Shown here: positions 1 to 8,442 of the stretch, in pieces
Layout: the number at the start of each line of letters is the position of its first letter
How positions within the stretch are numbered: position 1 is the stretch's first letter
Source of the DNA: Mesorhizobium australicum WSM2073
GTDB lineage: Bacteria > Pseudomonadota > Alphaproteobacteria > Rhizobiales > Rhizobiaceae
Reading direction: 5' to 3'
Length of the DNA stretch: 64,000 nt
Assembly (NCBI RefSeq): GCF_000230995.2
Contig: NC_019973.1
Span: 5,346,001 to 5,410,000 of the forward strand
Position numbers and translations under genes: made by a program
The notes under the pieces: generated by a model
Database searches by the model: none
The model's input: only the letters and a program-made list of their open reading frames with translations
What the model was told of the DNA's origin: nothing

Positions 1-122
1 TCTGCAAGGAGCGCTTCGAGCAGTTCGGCACCGCCGGCAATGCGCCGAAGATCAAGCCGCTGCCGGTTTCGGAAATGGCCAAGCGCTACAAGTCGGGCAG
101 CCTCGATCCGAAATTCGCCTAG
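1..122 (+). CDS. Class II fructose-bisphosphate aldolase, C-terminal end (partial)
   Basis: Only the last 39 codons are present, read in the frame starting at base 3 and ending with TAG at 120-122. The peptide contains FGTAGNAPKIKPLPVSEMAK followed by a short tail ending LDPKFA. As I recall, this matches the C-terminus of class II aldolases of the Calvin-cycle subtype, which end in a similar AGNASKIKP...LDPK stretch. The enzyme cleaves fructose-1,6-bisphosphate to dihydroxyacetone phosphate and glyceraldehyde-3-phosphate in the cytoplasm. Its gene converges on the erythritol operon. The catalytic domain lies outside the window, so the call rests on the tail alone. Confidence 0.6.
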   Translation, partial: CKERFEQFGTAGNAPKIKPLPVSEMAKRYKSGSLDPKFA

Positions 123-143
123 TTCGATCCGGTTGCATTTCAT

Positions 144-170
144 GGACAGGAGCCGCAAGGGCTCCTGTCC
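144..170. terminator. Bidirectional hairpin terminator between convergent genes
   Basis: A perfect 11-bp inverted repeat (144-154 with 160-170, GGACAGGAGCC and its complement) encloses a 5-base loop. It sits between the stop codons of the aldolase (122) and eryC (176), which converge. There is no long T tract, only gatttct after the stem, so factor-independent termination is likely but not proven. Confidence 0.7.
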
Positions 171-175
171 GATTT

Positions 176-1117
176 CTATCCGGCCTTCGGCGAAATCCCC
201 GCCCTGCCGGCGTCGATGAACGGTGCCCAATAATCGACCGACTCGCGGATCATGGCGACCACCTGATGGTCGACCGGCTCGCGCTCGCGGAAGGATAGTT
301 CGAGGCAGATTTCGTTGTCGGTGCCGCCGCCGCGTCGTACCGTCTCCAGCAGCTTCTCAGGCGTGATGCGGCCGTCCTTGTTGTGGGCCGCGGTGAATGG
401 CCAATGACCGCCCTTGTTCATCGACGATTGCTTGATGTGGATGATCGGCGACTTCAGGGGAAAAGCTTCGGCCCAGGCATAGGGATCGATGTCGGCCGGA
501 TTGGAGGAAGTGACGTCGCCATGGTCGATGTCGACCATCATCTCCAGCGGAATGGCCATGCCGGCCGCGTCGATCGCGTCCTGCAGCATCCGGCAATTCT
601 CGATCGTATGGCCGAATTCGCGACCGACCGACATCGGCTCCCAGAACAGATAGGTCAGGCCTGCCGCCCGGGCGTGCTCGGCGACCTCGCGCCAGCAATC
701 CAGCGCGATGTCGAACAGCCTGGCGCGACGGGCGGGGTCGTCATAGTCCCGATGCGTGAAAATGGCGAACTGCGTGCCCATGCCGCTGGCGCCAAGCTCG
801 GCCGAGATGTCGGCGAAGGTCTTGAACCAGTCGACATAATAGCGGCGCACATCGGCATCCGGATGGCCGAAATGGTTCAGCCGGCCATAGGGGCCGGTCA
901 TGCCGGAGGTGACGCGCACGCCGGTTCGAGCCAAGGCGTTGCGGAACAGGCGGACGAACTTGACGATCGTCGCCGCCGGCCAGCCTGGGTTGACGAATTC
1001 ATGCGTGAGCTGAACGTCGCGAATGCCGATTTCATAGGCAACGGTATCGATCAGGTCGTCCGGCTCGGCGAAGCGGTTGACCAGCGGATTGGTGTTGAGG
1101 GAGAGCGTGAAAGCCAA
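176..1117 (-). CDS. eryC: EryC-like tetrulose-phosphate isomerase (erythritol catabolism)
   Basis: This TIM-barrel protein of the sugar phosphate isomerase/epimerase (xylose isomerase-like) family has 313 residues. In Brucella, EryC isomerises L-erythrulose-4-phosphate to D-erythrulose-4-phosphate. The N-terminal run LSLNTNPLVNRFAEPDDLI and the segments LTHEFVNP, VRVTSGMTGPYGRLNHFGHP and DIDHGDVTS are typical of EryC as I recall it. Glu, Asp and His residues in FWEP, DIDHGD and IIHIKQS are candidate metal ligands. The frame stays open to a TTG at 1156, but the TTG at 1117 has a GAAGGGA ribosome site about 8 bases upstream and gives the usual N-terminus, so I prefer it. It is the last gene of the erythritol operon. 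Confidence 0.85.
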   Translation of the reverse strand: MAFTLSLNTNPLVNRFAEPDDLIDTVAYEIGIRDVQLTHEFVNPGWPAATIVKFVRLFRNALARTGVRVTSGMTGPYGRLNHFGHPDADVRRYYVDWFKTFADISAELGASGMGTQFAIFTHRDYDDPARRARLFDIALDCWREVAEHARAAGLTYLFWEPMSVGREFGHTIENCRMLQDAIDAAGMAIPLEMMVDIDHGDVTSSNPADIDPYAWAEAFPLKSPIIHIKQSSMNKGGHWPFTAAHNKDGRITPEKLLETVRRGGGTDNEICLELSFREREPVDHQVVAMIRESVDYWAPFIDAGRAGISPKAG

Positions 1118-1165
1118 GGTCGCGATCCCTTCAACGCCGGCGCCGAACAGGGGCAATGAGCGTCA

Positions 1166-2683
1166 TCAGCCTGCCCTTGCCTGCCGGCTGGCGCACCAAT
1201 GCTCGAAGGCCGACTTCTCCTCGGCGGACAAACGCAGGCCATGCTTGGTGCGCCGTTCGAGAATGTCGGCCGCGTCTTCCGCCCATTCCTGTTCGAAGAG
1301 GTAGTTCGCCTCGCGCTCGAAGAAATCCTTGCCGAAGCACCGCCCCAGTGCGGCGAGCGATCGGGCGCCGCCGACCACGGACCGCGTCCTGGTGCCGTAG
1401 AGCCGGCCGTAATGCTTGAGCAGCGATGCCGGCATCCATGGATACTCGCCTGCGAGGTTGCCAAGAAACTGTTCGAAGTCGGCATTGGCGATGTCGCCGC
1501 CGGGCAGATGCGCCTTCGCGGTCCAGGCTTTGCCCATGCGGGGAAAGAACGGTGCGATCCTGTCCAGCGCGTGCTCGGCCAGTTTGCGGAAGGTGGTGAT
1601 CTTGCCGCCGAAGACGGAAAGCAGTGGCGCCTGCGCGTCCGGCGCGTCGAGTTCGAAAATATAGTCGCGCGTCACCGCGCTCGGATTGTCGGCGTTGTCG
1701 TCATAGAGCGGCCGGACACCGGAGAACGAATGGACCACGTCGCCCCGCGCAAGGCCGCGCTTGAAATAGCGATTGACCACTTTGATGAGGTAATCGATCT
1801 CGCTCTCATCCGCCCTCACATCCTCGGGCCGGCCCTCGTAGGGGATGTCGGTGGTTCCGATCAAGGCTAGATCGTTCTGGTAGGGATTGATGAAGATGAC
1901 GCGCTTGTCGTTGTTCTGGACGAGATAAGCCTGCCTTCCCTCCCAGAATTTGGGCACGACGATATGGCTGCCCTTGACGAGGCGGACGTTGCGCCTGGAG
2001 TTCTGGCCGGCAACGCGGTTGACGATGTCGTTGACCCAAGGGCCGGCGGCATTGATCAGCGCGCGGGCCCGTACACTGGTCTTGATGCCGGTCCTGACGT
2101 CGCGCATCTCGACAACCCAGAGGCCGCCCTCGCGGCTGGCCGCGGTGCAGGCGGTGCGGGTGAGGACCTTCGCTCCCCGTTCGGCGGCGTCGAGCGCATT
2201 GATGACGACGAGGCGGGCATCGTCGACCCAGCAGTCCGAATATTCGAAACCGCGCTTGAAGCTGTCCTTGATCGGCGCCCCCTCGGGCGCTGTGCGCAGG
2301 TCGAGCGTCCGCGTGGCGGGCAGCCGCTTGCGGCCGCCGAGGTGGTCGTAGAGGAAGAGGCCGAGCCGCACCAGCCATGCCGGCCGGTCGTCCGGGCTGT
2401 GCGGCAGCACGAAGCGCATCGGCCAGATGATGTGCGGCGCCGATTCCAGCAGCACCTCGCGCTCGATCAGCGCCTCGCGCACCAGGCGGAACTCGTAATA
2501 TTCGAGGTAGCGCAGACCGCCATGGACGAGCTTGCCCGAGCGCGAGCTGGTGCCTTCGGCGAGATCGTCCTTTTCGCACAGGATGACGGAAAGCCCGCGG
2601 CCGGCGGCGTCGCGCGCGATGCCGGCGCCGTTGACGCCGCCGCCAATGACGAAGAGGTCGACTATGTCAGGGCCGACGCTCAT
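1166..2683 (-). CDS. eryB: EryB, erythritol phosphate dehydrogenase (GlpD family flavoprotein)
   Basis: This 505-residue FAD-dependent oxidoreductase belongs to the GlpD (glycerol-3-phosphate dehydrogenase) family. In the erythritol pathway EryB oxidises L-erythritol-4-phosphate to the tetrulose phosphate used by EryC. The N-terminus carries the dinucleotide fold DLFVIGGGVNGAGIARDAAG, followed by the family motifs GTSSRSGKLVHGGLRYLE, NAAGPWV, GTTDIPYEG, FSGVRPL and VFGGKITTFRKLAEHAL. I chose the ATG at 2683 because the dinucleotide-binding fold begins right after it. The frame continues upstream to 2800, but that stretch is arginine-rich and overlaps the previous gene. It is probably attached to the inner membrane, as other GlpD proteins are. 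eryC follows after a short gap. Confidence 0.88.
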   Translation of the reverse strand: MSVGPDIVDLFVIGGGVNGAGIARDAAGRGLSVILCEKDDLAEGTSSRSGKLVHGGLRYLEYYEFRLVREALIEREVLLESAPHIIWPMRFVLPHSPDDRPAWLVRLGLFLYDHLGGRKRLPATRTLDLRTAPEGAPIKDSFKRGFEYSDCWVDDARLVVINALDAAERGAKVLTRTACTAASREGGLWVVEMRDVRTGIKTSVRARALINAAGPWVNDIVNRVAGQNSRRNVRLVKGSHIVVPKFWEGRQAYLVQNNDKRVIFINPYQNDLALIGTTDIPYEGRPEDVRADESEIDYLIKVVNRYFKRGLARGDVVHSFSGVRPLYDDNADNPSAVTRDYIFELDAPDAQAPLLSVFGGKITTFRKLAEHALDRIAPFFPRMGKAWTAKAHLPGGDIANADFEQFLGNLAGEYPWMPASLLKHYGRLYGTRTRSVVGGARSLAALGRCFGKDFFEREANYLFEQEWAEDAADILERRTKHGLRLSAEEKSAFEHWCASRQARAG

Positions 2684-2729
2684 CTTGCCGTCGCCCCACT
2701 GCCTGATTTTCGCATCATGGCCATCGCTC

Positions 2730-3770
2730 TCAGCACGGATTGACCGGAGGCAGGCCGGCCAGGTAGCGGCGCACTTCCTCGGCGGCCTGCTCGGCGGCAT
2801 AGGTCACGGTGCGCACCGAAGCGCCGGCGATATGCGGCGTCAGCGTCACATTGGGCAGCTGCAGCAAGGGCCAGTCCGACGGCACCGGTTCGACCGCGAA
2901 GGTTTCCAGCATGGCGCTGGCGATCTGCCCTGAAACCAGCGGCTCGTAGAGTGCGTCGTAGTCGACCAGCGGGCCACGCGCCGTATTGACGAAGATCACG
3001 CCCGGCTTCATCCGCGCGATGGTGTCCTTGCCGATCAGACCGCGTGTCTCCTGCGTCACCCGCGAATGCAGCGTGACCACATCGGAGCGCGACAGGAGGT
3101 CGTCGAGCGCAACCAGTTCGACGCCAGCGTTGCGATCCTCGGCGCTCAGTTGCACATAGGGATCGCTGACCAGGACGTGGCAGCCGAAGGCGCGCAGCAG
3201 GCGCACCACCTTCGTGCCGATATTGCCGTAGCCGACCACGCCGACGGTCATTTCGCCGAGCTCGCGGCCGGTGCGGTCGGCGCGGTAGAGATCGCCGCGC
3301 CATTCCCCCTTGCGCAAGGCCTCGTGGCCGACCCGGATCAGCCGCGTCTCGGCCAGGATGGCGCCGATGGTAAACTCAGCCACGGCAGTGGCGTTGCGGC
3401 CGGGCACATTGACCACGGTGATGCCGTGCACCCTGGCCGCTTCCATGTCGATGTTGATCGGGCCGCCGCGCGACACCGCGACCAGCTTGAGCCCTGGCAG
3501 GCGCCGCATCATGCCTTCCGACAGGGGCGCAAGCTGGGTGACGACGATTTCGGCATCGCCGATGAAGTCGACGACCTCGTCGGGATGGCCGAAATATTCC
3601 TTGACCCTGTCGAGGCCGAGCGCGGCGTTGCCGAACTCCATCGGCTCGTCGGGCCAGGCCGTCTGCAATGTCCTGATATCGAGGTCGCCACTGGCCACCT
3701 TCTCGATTTTGGCGCGAAACACCTCCGGCAGCATGAAGTTGTCGCCAATGATCGCTATTTTCCTCAGCAT
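2730..3770 (-). CDS. D-isomer-specific 2-hydroxyacid dehydrogenase in the erythritol operon
   Basis: This 346-residue NAD-dependent dehydrogenase is of the 3-phosphoglycerate/2-hydroxyacid family. The NAD fold is marked by VGVVGYGNIGTKV, the catalytic Arg by NTARGPLVD, and the Glu-His pair by LETFAVEP and LTPHIAGAS. The start at 3770 gives the N-terminus MLRKIAIIGDNF; the frame extends 13 codons further upstream without a better start. It lies between eryA (ends 3781) and eryB (starts 2683), with gaps of 10 and 46 bases, so it is co-transcribed. I do not know this enzyme as a standard step of erythritol breakdown. It may handle a side product or a second tetritol or pentitol that enters through the same transporter. 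Confidence 0.82.
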   Translation of the reverse strand: MLRKIAIIGDNFMLPEVFRAKIEKVASGDLDIRTLQTAWPDEPMEFGNAALGLDRVKEYFGHPDEVVDFIGDAEIVVTQLAPLSEGMMRRLPGLKLVAVSRGGPINIDMEAARVHGITVVNVPGRNATAVAEFTIGAILAETRLIRVGHEALRKGEWRGDLYRADRTGRELGEMTVGVVGYGNIGTKVVRLLRAFGCHVLVSDPYVQLSAEDRNAGVELVALDDLLSRSDVVTLHSRVTQETRGLIGKDTIARMKPGVIFVNTARGPLVDYDALYEPLVSGQIASAMLETFAVEPVPSDWPLLQLPNVTLTPHIAGASVRTVTYAAEQAAEEVRRYLAGLPPVNPC

Positions 3771-3780
3771 ACTCGACTTC

Positions 3781-5337
3781 TCAATTTTCCTGCGATGTCG
3801 CCATGGCACGCCAGACCGGCCGCAGGGCCTGGTGCGCCAGCATGTAGGACGGGGTCATCCTGTCGTAGATCGCGGCGAGATCCGGGTCGCTCGGCTCGGC
3901 CTCGCCGAGCAGCGGCGTCACCCATTCGCCGACGCATTCGTCCATGGAGGCGTATTGACCGACGCAGACCGCCGCGATCATTGCGGCACCGGCCGCACCG
4001 GCCTCCTCGCGCGCGCTCGTGCGCGTGTCGGCACCAATGGCCGCACCCAGGATCTTGCGCAGCGCCGGGCTTCTGGCGGCGCCGCCGGTCAGGCGAATTT
4101 CGCGTGGCAGCGGGCCCATGGCGGCGTAGCAATCGCGCGCCGCGAAGGCCAAGCCCTCGAAGACGGCGCGCACCAGATCGGCGTAGCCGTGACGCGACGA
4201 AATGCCGACGAAGCCTGCCCTGGCATTGGCATCGACGAACGGTCCGCGCTCGCCGGCTTCCGACACGTAGGGCTGGTAGAGCAGCGAAGCCGGCTGCGAG
4301 GCCGCGATCCAGGCATCGACCAGCGCGATCATCTCGCCATTGCTGCGGGTTATGCCTTGCGAGGCGAGGATGCCGGAAGCGAGGCCAAGCACCCAGTCGA
4401 TGTTGAGCGTCGCCGCCATGTTGGACTGCATCTGCGCGAAGACGCCCGGCGCCGGCATCGCCATCGTATAGCCGGTCGCCGCTTCGTTGAGCTGCACATC
4501 ATCAGGGGTCTCGGCCAGCCGCATGTGCATGCCGGTGGAACCGATGATCGAGCAGCCGGGCTTGCGCTCGCGGTCGAGGAGGCCGGCGCCGAGCGCGGTG
4601 CAGACGACGTCGACATAACCGAGCACGACGGGTGTGCCGGCAAGCATGCCGGTGACTTCGGCGGCGGCCGGCGACAGTCCGGCGCTGTGGCTCGTGCCGT
4701 CGACGATCGGCGGCAGCAGGTGCCTGAGATCGGCGACGCCGAGGACGTCGAGCACGTCCCCACTGTAGTCACGGGTGCGGAAGTCGCCGAAAGTGAAGGT
4801 CCCTTCGGACGGATCGGTGGCGCGTTCGCCGGTCAGCTTGAAATAGAGCCAATCCTTGCAGTGGAACGCGGTCGCGGCCTTGCCGAGCATTTCGGGCATG
4901 GTGCGCTTCATGAAGGCGAACTGCGAGCCTTGCTGGCAGGCGGCAAGACCGCTGCCGGTCTTCTCGAAGCGCAGCCGGTCATCGGGCCGCGCGCGGATTT
5001 CCTCGACGACGCCCGCGGCGCGCGCGTCGAGCCAGAGCCAACCCTTGGCCACCGGCTCGCCCTTGCCGTCGATCAGCCAGGTGCCGTCCCCCTGCCCGGT
5101 CACCGCGATGGCGACGGTCCGGCTGGCGAGATCGGGCACCTTGTCGGCAAGCTGGCGCAAGGTCGTGGCGGCATCGGCCCATGTGCGGGCCAGATCCTGT
5201 TCGGCGCCGCCGCCCGGCAGCGTCTCGTAATGGTTCGGCGTTGCCGCGGCCGCGATCTGGCGGCCCTTCGTGTCGAAAGCGATGGACTTGATGACGGAAG
5301 TGCCGGCATCGATGCCTATTAATAGATCGCGCATCAT
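3781..5337 (-). CDS. eryA: EryA, erythritol kinase (FGGY family)
   Basis: This 518-residue FGGY-family carbohydrate kinase has the length expected of EryA. It phosphorylates erythritol with ATP, the first cytoplasmic step of the pathway. The N-terminal phosphate-binding loop is IGIDAGTSVIKS. FGGY motifs follow: GWLWLDARA, KDWLYFKLTGE, and the C-terminal IRLTGGAARSPALRKILG, with GAAGAAMIAAV after it. Two consecutive ATG codons (5337, 5334) are possible starts. The start overlaps the stop of the upstream ATPase gene (ATGA-type junction), so the two are translationally coupled. The specific call to erythritol, rather than ribitol or xylulose, rests on its partnership with eryB and eryC. Confidence 0.85.
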   Translation of the reverse strand: MMRDLLIGIDAGTSVIKSIAFDTKGRQIAAAATPNHYETLPGGGAEQDLARTWADAATTLRQLADKVPDLASRTVAIAVTGQGDGTWLIDGKGEPVAKGWLWLDARAAGVVEEIRARPDDRLRFEKTGSGLAACQQGSQFAFMKRTMPEMLGKAATAFHCKDWLYFKLTGERATDPSEGTFTFGDFRTRDYSGDVLDVLGVADLRHLLPPIVDGTSHSAGLSPAAAEVTGMLAGTPVVLGYVDVVCTALGAGLLDRERKPGCSIIGSTGMHMRLAETPDDVQLNEAATGYTMAMPAPGVFAQMQSNMAATLNIDWVLGLASGILASQGITRSNGEMIALVDAWIAASQPASLLYQPYVSEAGERGPFVDANARAGFVGISSRHGYADLVRAVFEGLAFAARDCYAAMGPLPREIRLTGGAARSPALRKILGAAIGADTRTSAREEAGAAGAAMIAAVCVGQYASMDECVGEWVTPLLGEAEPSDPDLAAIYDRMTPSYMLAHQALRPVWRAMATSQEN

Positions 5338-6458
5338 GCGAGCTCCATGCCGTGCGAGATCGCCTTGCCGCTCGCCTGGTCGAAGACGTGCAGGTTCTTC
5401 GGATCGATGCTGACATTGATGGGCGCGCCGAGGTCGAGCCGGGTGCGGTCATGCTCCACCAGGACCAGCGAGCCGCCGGCGAAGTCGGCGGCGATGTGGG
5501 TCTGGTCGCCGAGCCATTGGTTGGCCGAGACCCTGGCCGGAACACCCTCCTTCGAGCGCCTGACCGCATAGGGCCTGATGCCGATGACCACCCGCTCGCG
5601 GCTGAGCAGCTGGTCGCGAACCGGAGTGCTGAAGGCGTCCTTGTCATAGTCGAGCGACAGCCCGTCGGGCAGCTTGAGACTGATGCGGCCGGCGGTCGTG
5701 CCGACAAAGGCCTCGAAGACGTTCATCGGCGGCTCGCCGACGAAGGTGCCGGTGAACAGGTTCGCCGGGCGCTCCTTGATCCGGTCCGGCGTATCGAACT
5801 GCTGCAGCACGCCGCCCTCCATCACCGCGATGCGGTCGGCCAGCGCATTCGCCTCGGTCTGGTCGTGGGTGACCAGGATCGCGGTCAGGCCGCGTTCCTT
5901 GATGAAGTGCTTGATGCGGCCGCGCAGCACGGCGCGAAGCTGCGGCTCGAGCTGGCCCATCGGCTCGTCCAGCAGATGCAGGTCGGCCTCGCGGATCAGC
6001 GCCCGGCCGAGGCTGGCGCGCTGCTGCTGGCCACCCGAAATGGAGCTGGGATAGCGCTCCAATATGTCCTCGATCTCCAGCAGCTTTGCGATGCTGGCGA
6101 CCTTGGCGTCGACCTCGCTCCTGGGCAGCCTTGCGGCCTTGAGGGCAAAGGCCATGTTCTCGCGCACGGTGAGCGGCGGATAGAGCGAATAGCCCTCGAA
6201 GGCCATCGCCACATTGCGTTTGACCGGCGGCAAGGTGTGTACCGTGCGGCCGGCGACCGCGATCGCGCCACGCGACACCTCCTCGAAGCCAGCGATCATT
6301 CGCAAGGTCGAGGTCTTGCCGCAGCCCGACGACCCGAGCAGCGCCACGATCTCGCCCTCGCCGATCTCCATCGTCAGGTTCTTGACGGCGTGAACGCCCC
6401 TGTCGATCGGGCCATAGAACTTGTCGACGCCTGATATGGTGAGCGCGCTCGGGCTCAT
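5334..6458 (-). CDS. Polyol ABC transporter ATPase, second of an unequal pair
   Basis: This 374-residue MalK/UgpC-type ATPase has a C-terminal TOBE region. It has Walker A GSSGCGKT, signature ISGGQQQRASLGRAL, Walker B HLLDEPM with the catalytic Glu, and H-loop His in ILVTHDQ. Two positions are unusual: the Q-loop reads AFEGYSLYP (Glu for the usual Gln), and the D-loop after Walker B reads GQLEPQLR rather than the usual SNLDAKLR. It overlaps the stop of the other ATPase gene by four bases and is followed by eryA. I infer that it pairs with the other ATPase to power the two permeases encoded upstream. The arrangement matches the five-component polyol transporter of Sinorhizobium (mpt type). Confidence 0.85.
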   Translation of the reverse strand: MSPSALTISGVDKFYGPIDRGVHAVKNLTMEIGEGEIVALLGSSGCGKTSTLRMIAGFEEVSRGAIAVAGRTVHTLPPVKRNVAMAFEGYSLYPPLTVRENMAFALKAARLPRSEVDAKVASIAKLLEIEDILERYPSSISGGQQQRASLGRALIREADLHLLDEPMGQLEPQLRAVLRGRIKHFIKERGLTAILVTHDQTEANALADRIAVMEGGVLQQFDTPDRIKERPANLFTGTFVGEPPMNVFEAFVGTTAGRISLKLPDGLSLDYDKDAFSTPVRDQLLSRERVVIGIRPYAVRRSKEGVPARVSANQWLGDQTHIAADFAGGSLVLVEHDRTRLDLGAPINVSIDPKNLHVFDQASGKAISHGMELA

Positions 6459-7573
6459 GCCGCTTCTCCGTTGCGCAGTTTGACGACATTCCTGGCGCCG
6501 ATGCGCTCGCCGCTCGCCCGATCGAACAGCAGGGCGCTCTCGCCGTCGACGGCGATATGCGCCTTGCCTTCGCTGCGCCCCGGGGTTCCGGCCGGGCGCG
6601 AGACCAGGATTTCACGGCCGCGCACGGTGCGCACCAGGGTAACGATCTTTTCGTTGAGCGGCGTCTCCGCCTCGACGGTCACCGGAACGGCGCCGGGTTC
6701 GTTTTCGCCGACGAAATGCAGGGCCTCGGGTCTCAGCCCGATGATGCAGTCGCGGCCGATGGCGGCCTCGGGAGCATCGGCGAGATGGACCTGCACATTG
6801 GACAGGCCGACATAGCCCCCCCGGGCATCGCGCGCGGGCTTGACGTCGAGCAGGTTGATGGTCGGATCGCCGAACAGCCGCGCGATCTCGACGTTGGCCG
6901 GCTCACGATAGATCTGCTCGGGCGTGCCAAGCTGCCTGATGACGCCTTGCGACATCACCGCGATGCGGTCGCCGAGCGCCATGGCTTCCTTGTAGTCCTG
7001 GGTAACGTAAACGACGGTGGCGCCGCGATCGGCGAGCAGCCGCGGCAGTTCGAGCCGCATCTCGAAACGCAGCTTGGCGTCGACATTGCGCAAGGGATCG
7101 TCGAGCAGAAGCAGCGGCGGCGAACCGACCAAAGCGCGGGCAAGGGCCGTGCGCTGCTTCTGGCCGTTTGAGAGCGCGCGCGGCTTGTGGCTCAGCACAT
7201 GGCCGATCTTCAACAATTTGGCGACGCTCTCGACACCGGCCTTGATCGCGCTCTGCGACGAGCGCTTGGCCGCCAGCGGCGTCGCGATATTGTCGAAAGC
7301 GCTCATATGCGGAAACAGCGCGAAATTCTGGAACGCCATCCCGACGCCGCGGAATTCCGCGTCGACATCGGTCATGTCCTCGCCGCCGATCAGGATCTTG
7401 CCTTCGTCCGGATCGATGACGCCGGCGACCAGCCGCAACAGCACCGTCTTGCCGGCGCCCGAGGGACCAAACAGCACCAGCGTTTCGCCATCGGCGACGG
7501 TCAGCGACAGATTGTCGAGGACGGTCTGGCTCTTGTAGCGCTTGACGACGTTTCTGAGTTCGAGGCTGGCCAT
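6455..7573 (-). CDS. Polyol ABC transporter ATPase with degenerate catalytic residues
   Basis: This 372-residue MalK-type ATPase starts at the ATG at 7573 (MASLELRNVVKRYKSQ). The frame runs open far upstream only because the opposite strand's composition avoids stops. Walker A is GPSGAGKT and the Q-loop is MAFQNFALFP. Walker B reads LLLLDDPLRNVD, so the catalytic Glu is Asp. The switch reads VVYVTQDYKEAM, so the H-loop His is Gln. The signature is LSNGQKQRTALARAL. Together these predict weak or absent hydrolysis at the site built from this subunit's Walker motifs, so it probably works as a heterodimer with the ATPase encoded at 5334-6458. Its start lies two bases from the permease stop. Confidence 0.85.
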   Translation of the reverse strand: MASLELRNVVKRYKSQTVLDNLSLTVADGETLVLFGPSGAGKTVLLRLVAGVIDPDEGKILIGGEDMTDVDAEFRGVGMAFQNFALFPHMSAFDNIATPLAAKRSSQSAIKAGVESVAKLLKIGHVLSHKPRALSNGQKQRTALARALVGSPPLLLLDDPLRNVDAKLRFEMRLELPRLLADRGATVVYVTQDYKEAMALGDRIAVMSQGVIRQLGTPEQIYREPANVEIARLFGDPTINLLDVKPARDARGGYVGLSNVQVHLADAPEAAIGRDCIIGLRPEALHFVGENEPGAVPVTVEAETPLNEKIVTLVRTVRGREILVSRPAGTPGRSEGKAHIAVDGESALLFDRASGERIGARNVVKLRNGEAA

Positions 7574-7575
7574 TT

Positions 7576-8433
7576 CTATCCTTTCACCGCGCCGAGCGAC
7601 AGGCCCTCGACCAGATAGCGCTGTGCGTAAAGGGCGAGCGCCAGCGTCGGCGTGATCGACAAGACTATGGCCGCCGAAATCTGGCCGTACTGGATGCCCG
7701 ATGAAGTGATGAAGGCCAACGCGCCGACCGTCACCGGCTGCTTGTCGGCCGAAGCCAACACCAGCGCGAAGACAAAATTGTTCCAGGCGAAGATGAAGGC
7801 AAGCAGGCCGGCCGCCGCGATGCCAGGGCCGGCGAGCGGCAGCGCGATCTTGCGAAAGGTGGCGAACCAGGAATGGCCGCCGATGCGGTAGGCATATTCG
7901 ATGTCGGCCGGAATATCCTCGAAATAGCCGCGCACGATCCACAGGATCAGCGGCAGGCAGATCAACTGGTAGACCCAGATCAGCCCGATATAGGTGTTGG
8001 CCAGGCCGAGCTTCTGGAAATAGAGGGTCAGCGGCAGCAGCACCAGAAGTGCCGGCGCGAACTTGAACGACAGCAGCGTGAAGGCGATATCCTCCGAACC
8101 CCGGAATTTGTGACGTGCGAAGGCGTAGGCCGCCGGCACGCCGAGCAGCAGCGAGACCGCCACCGAAGTCACCGACAGGAACACCGAGTTCCAGAGGTTG
8201 CGCATGAAGGCGATGTCGAGCGTGCCGGCGGCGGTCATCAGCTTGCCGGTGATCAACGCCGTGTAGTTGGCGAGCGTCGGTTCGAAGATGAGCTGCGGCG
8301 GGATGCGCAGAATGGTCTCGTTGGTCTGGAACGACATCATGAAGATCCACAGGATCGGGAACATGAAGAAGATCACGACCAGCGTCAGTGCCGCGCCGCG
8401 CAGGATGCGTTCGAGAAGCGAGGTATGTTCCAT
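7576..8433 (-). CDS. Polyol ABC transporter permease, MalG type
   Basis: This 285-residue inner-membrane protein of the binding-protein-dependent CUT1 permease family shows about six hydrophobic segments. The first is LVVIFFMFPILWIFMMSFQT. The cytoplasmic EAA-type loop that docks on the ATPase is in the region ADIEYAYRIGGHSWFATFRK, followed by IALPLAGPGIAAAGL. The C-terminus, ALYAQRYLVEGLSLGAVKG, is the classic MalG ending. It lies nine bases downstream of the MalF-type permease and just before the first ATPase gene. Confidence 0.88.
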   Translation of the reverse strand: MEHTSLLERILRGAALTLVVIFFMFPILWIFMMSFQTNETILRIPPQLIFEPTLANYTALITGKLMTAAGTLDIAFMRNLWNSVFLSVTSVAVSLLLGVPAAYAFARHKFRGSEDIAFTLLSFKFAPALLVLLPLTLYFQKLGLANTYIGLIWVYQLICLPLILWIVRGYFEDIPADIEYAYRIGGHSWFATFRKIALPLAGPGIAAAGLLAFIFAWNNFVFALVLASADKQPVTVGALAFITSSGIQYGQISAAIVLSITPTLALALYAQRYLVEGLSLGAVKG

Positions 8434-8442
8434 CGCCGCCTC

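Noticed and set aside
3310..5322. A 670-codon open frame on the plus strand opposite eryA and the dehydrogenase
   Set aside because: It mirrors the minus-strand genes, has no recognisable motifs and is rich in Arg, Gly and Asp, as expected of antisense frames in GC-rich DNA.
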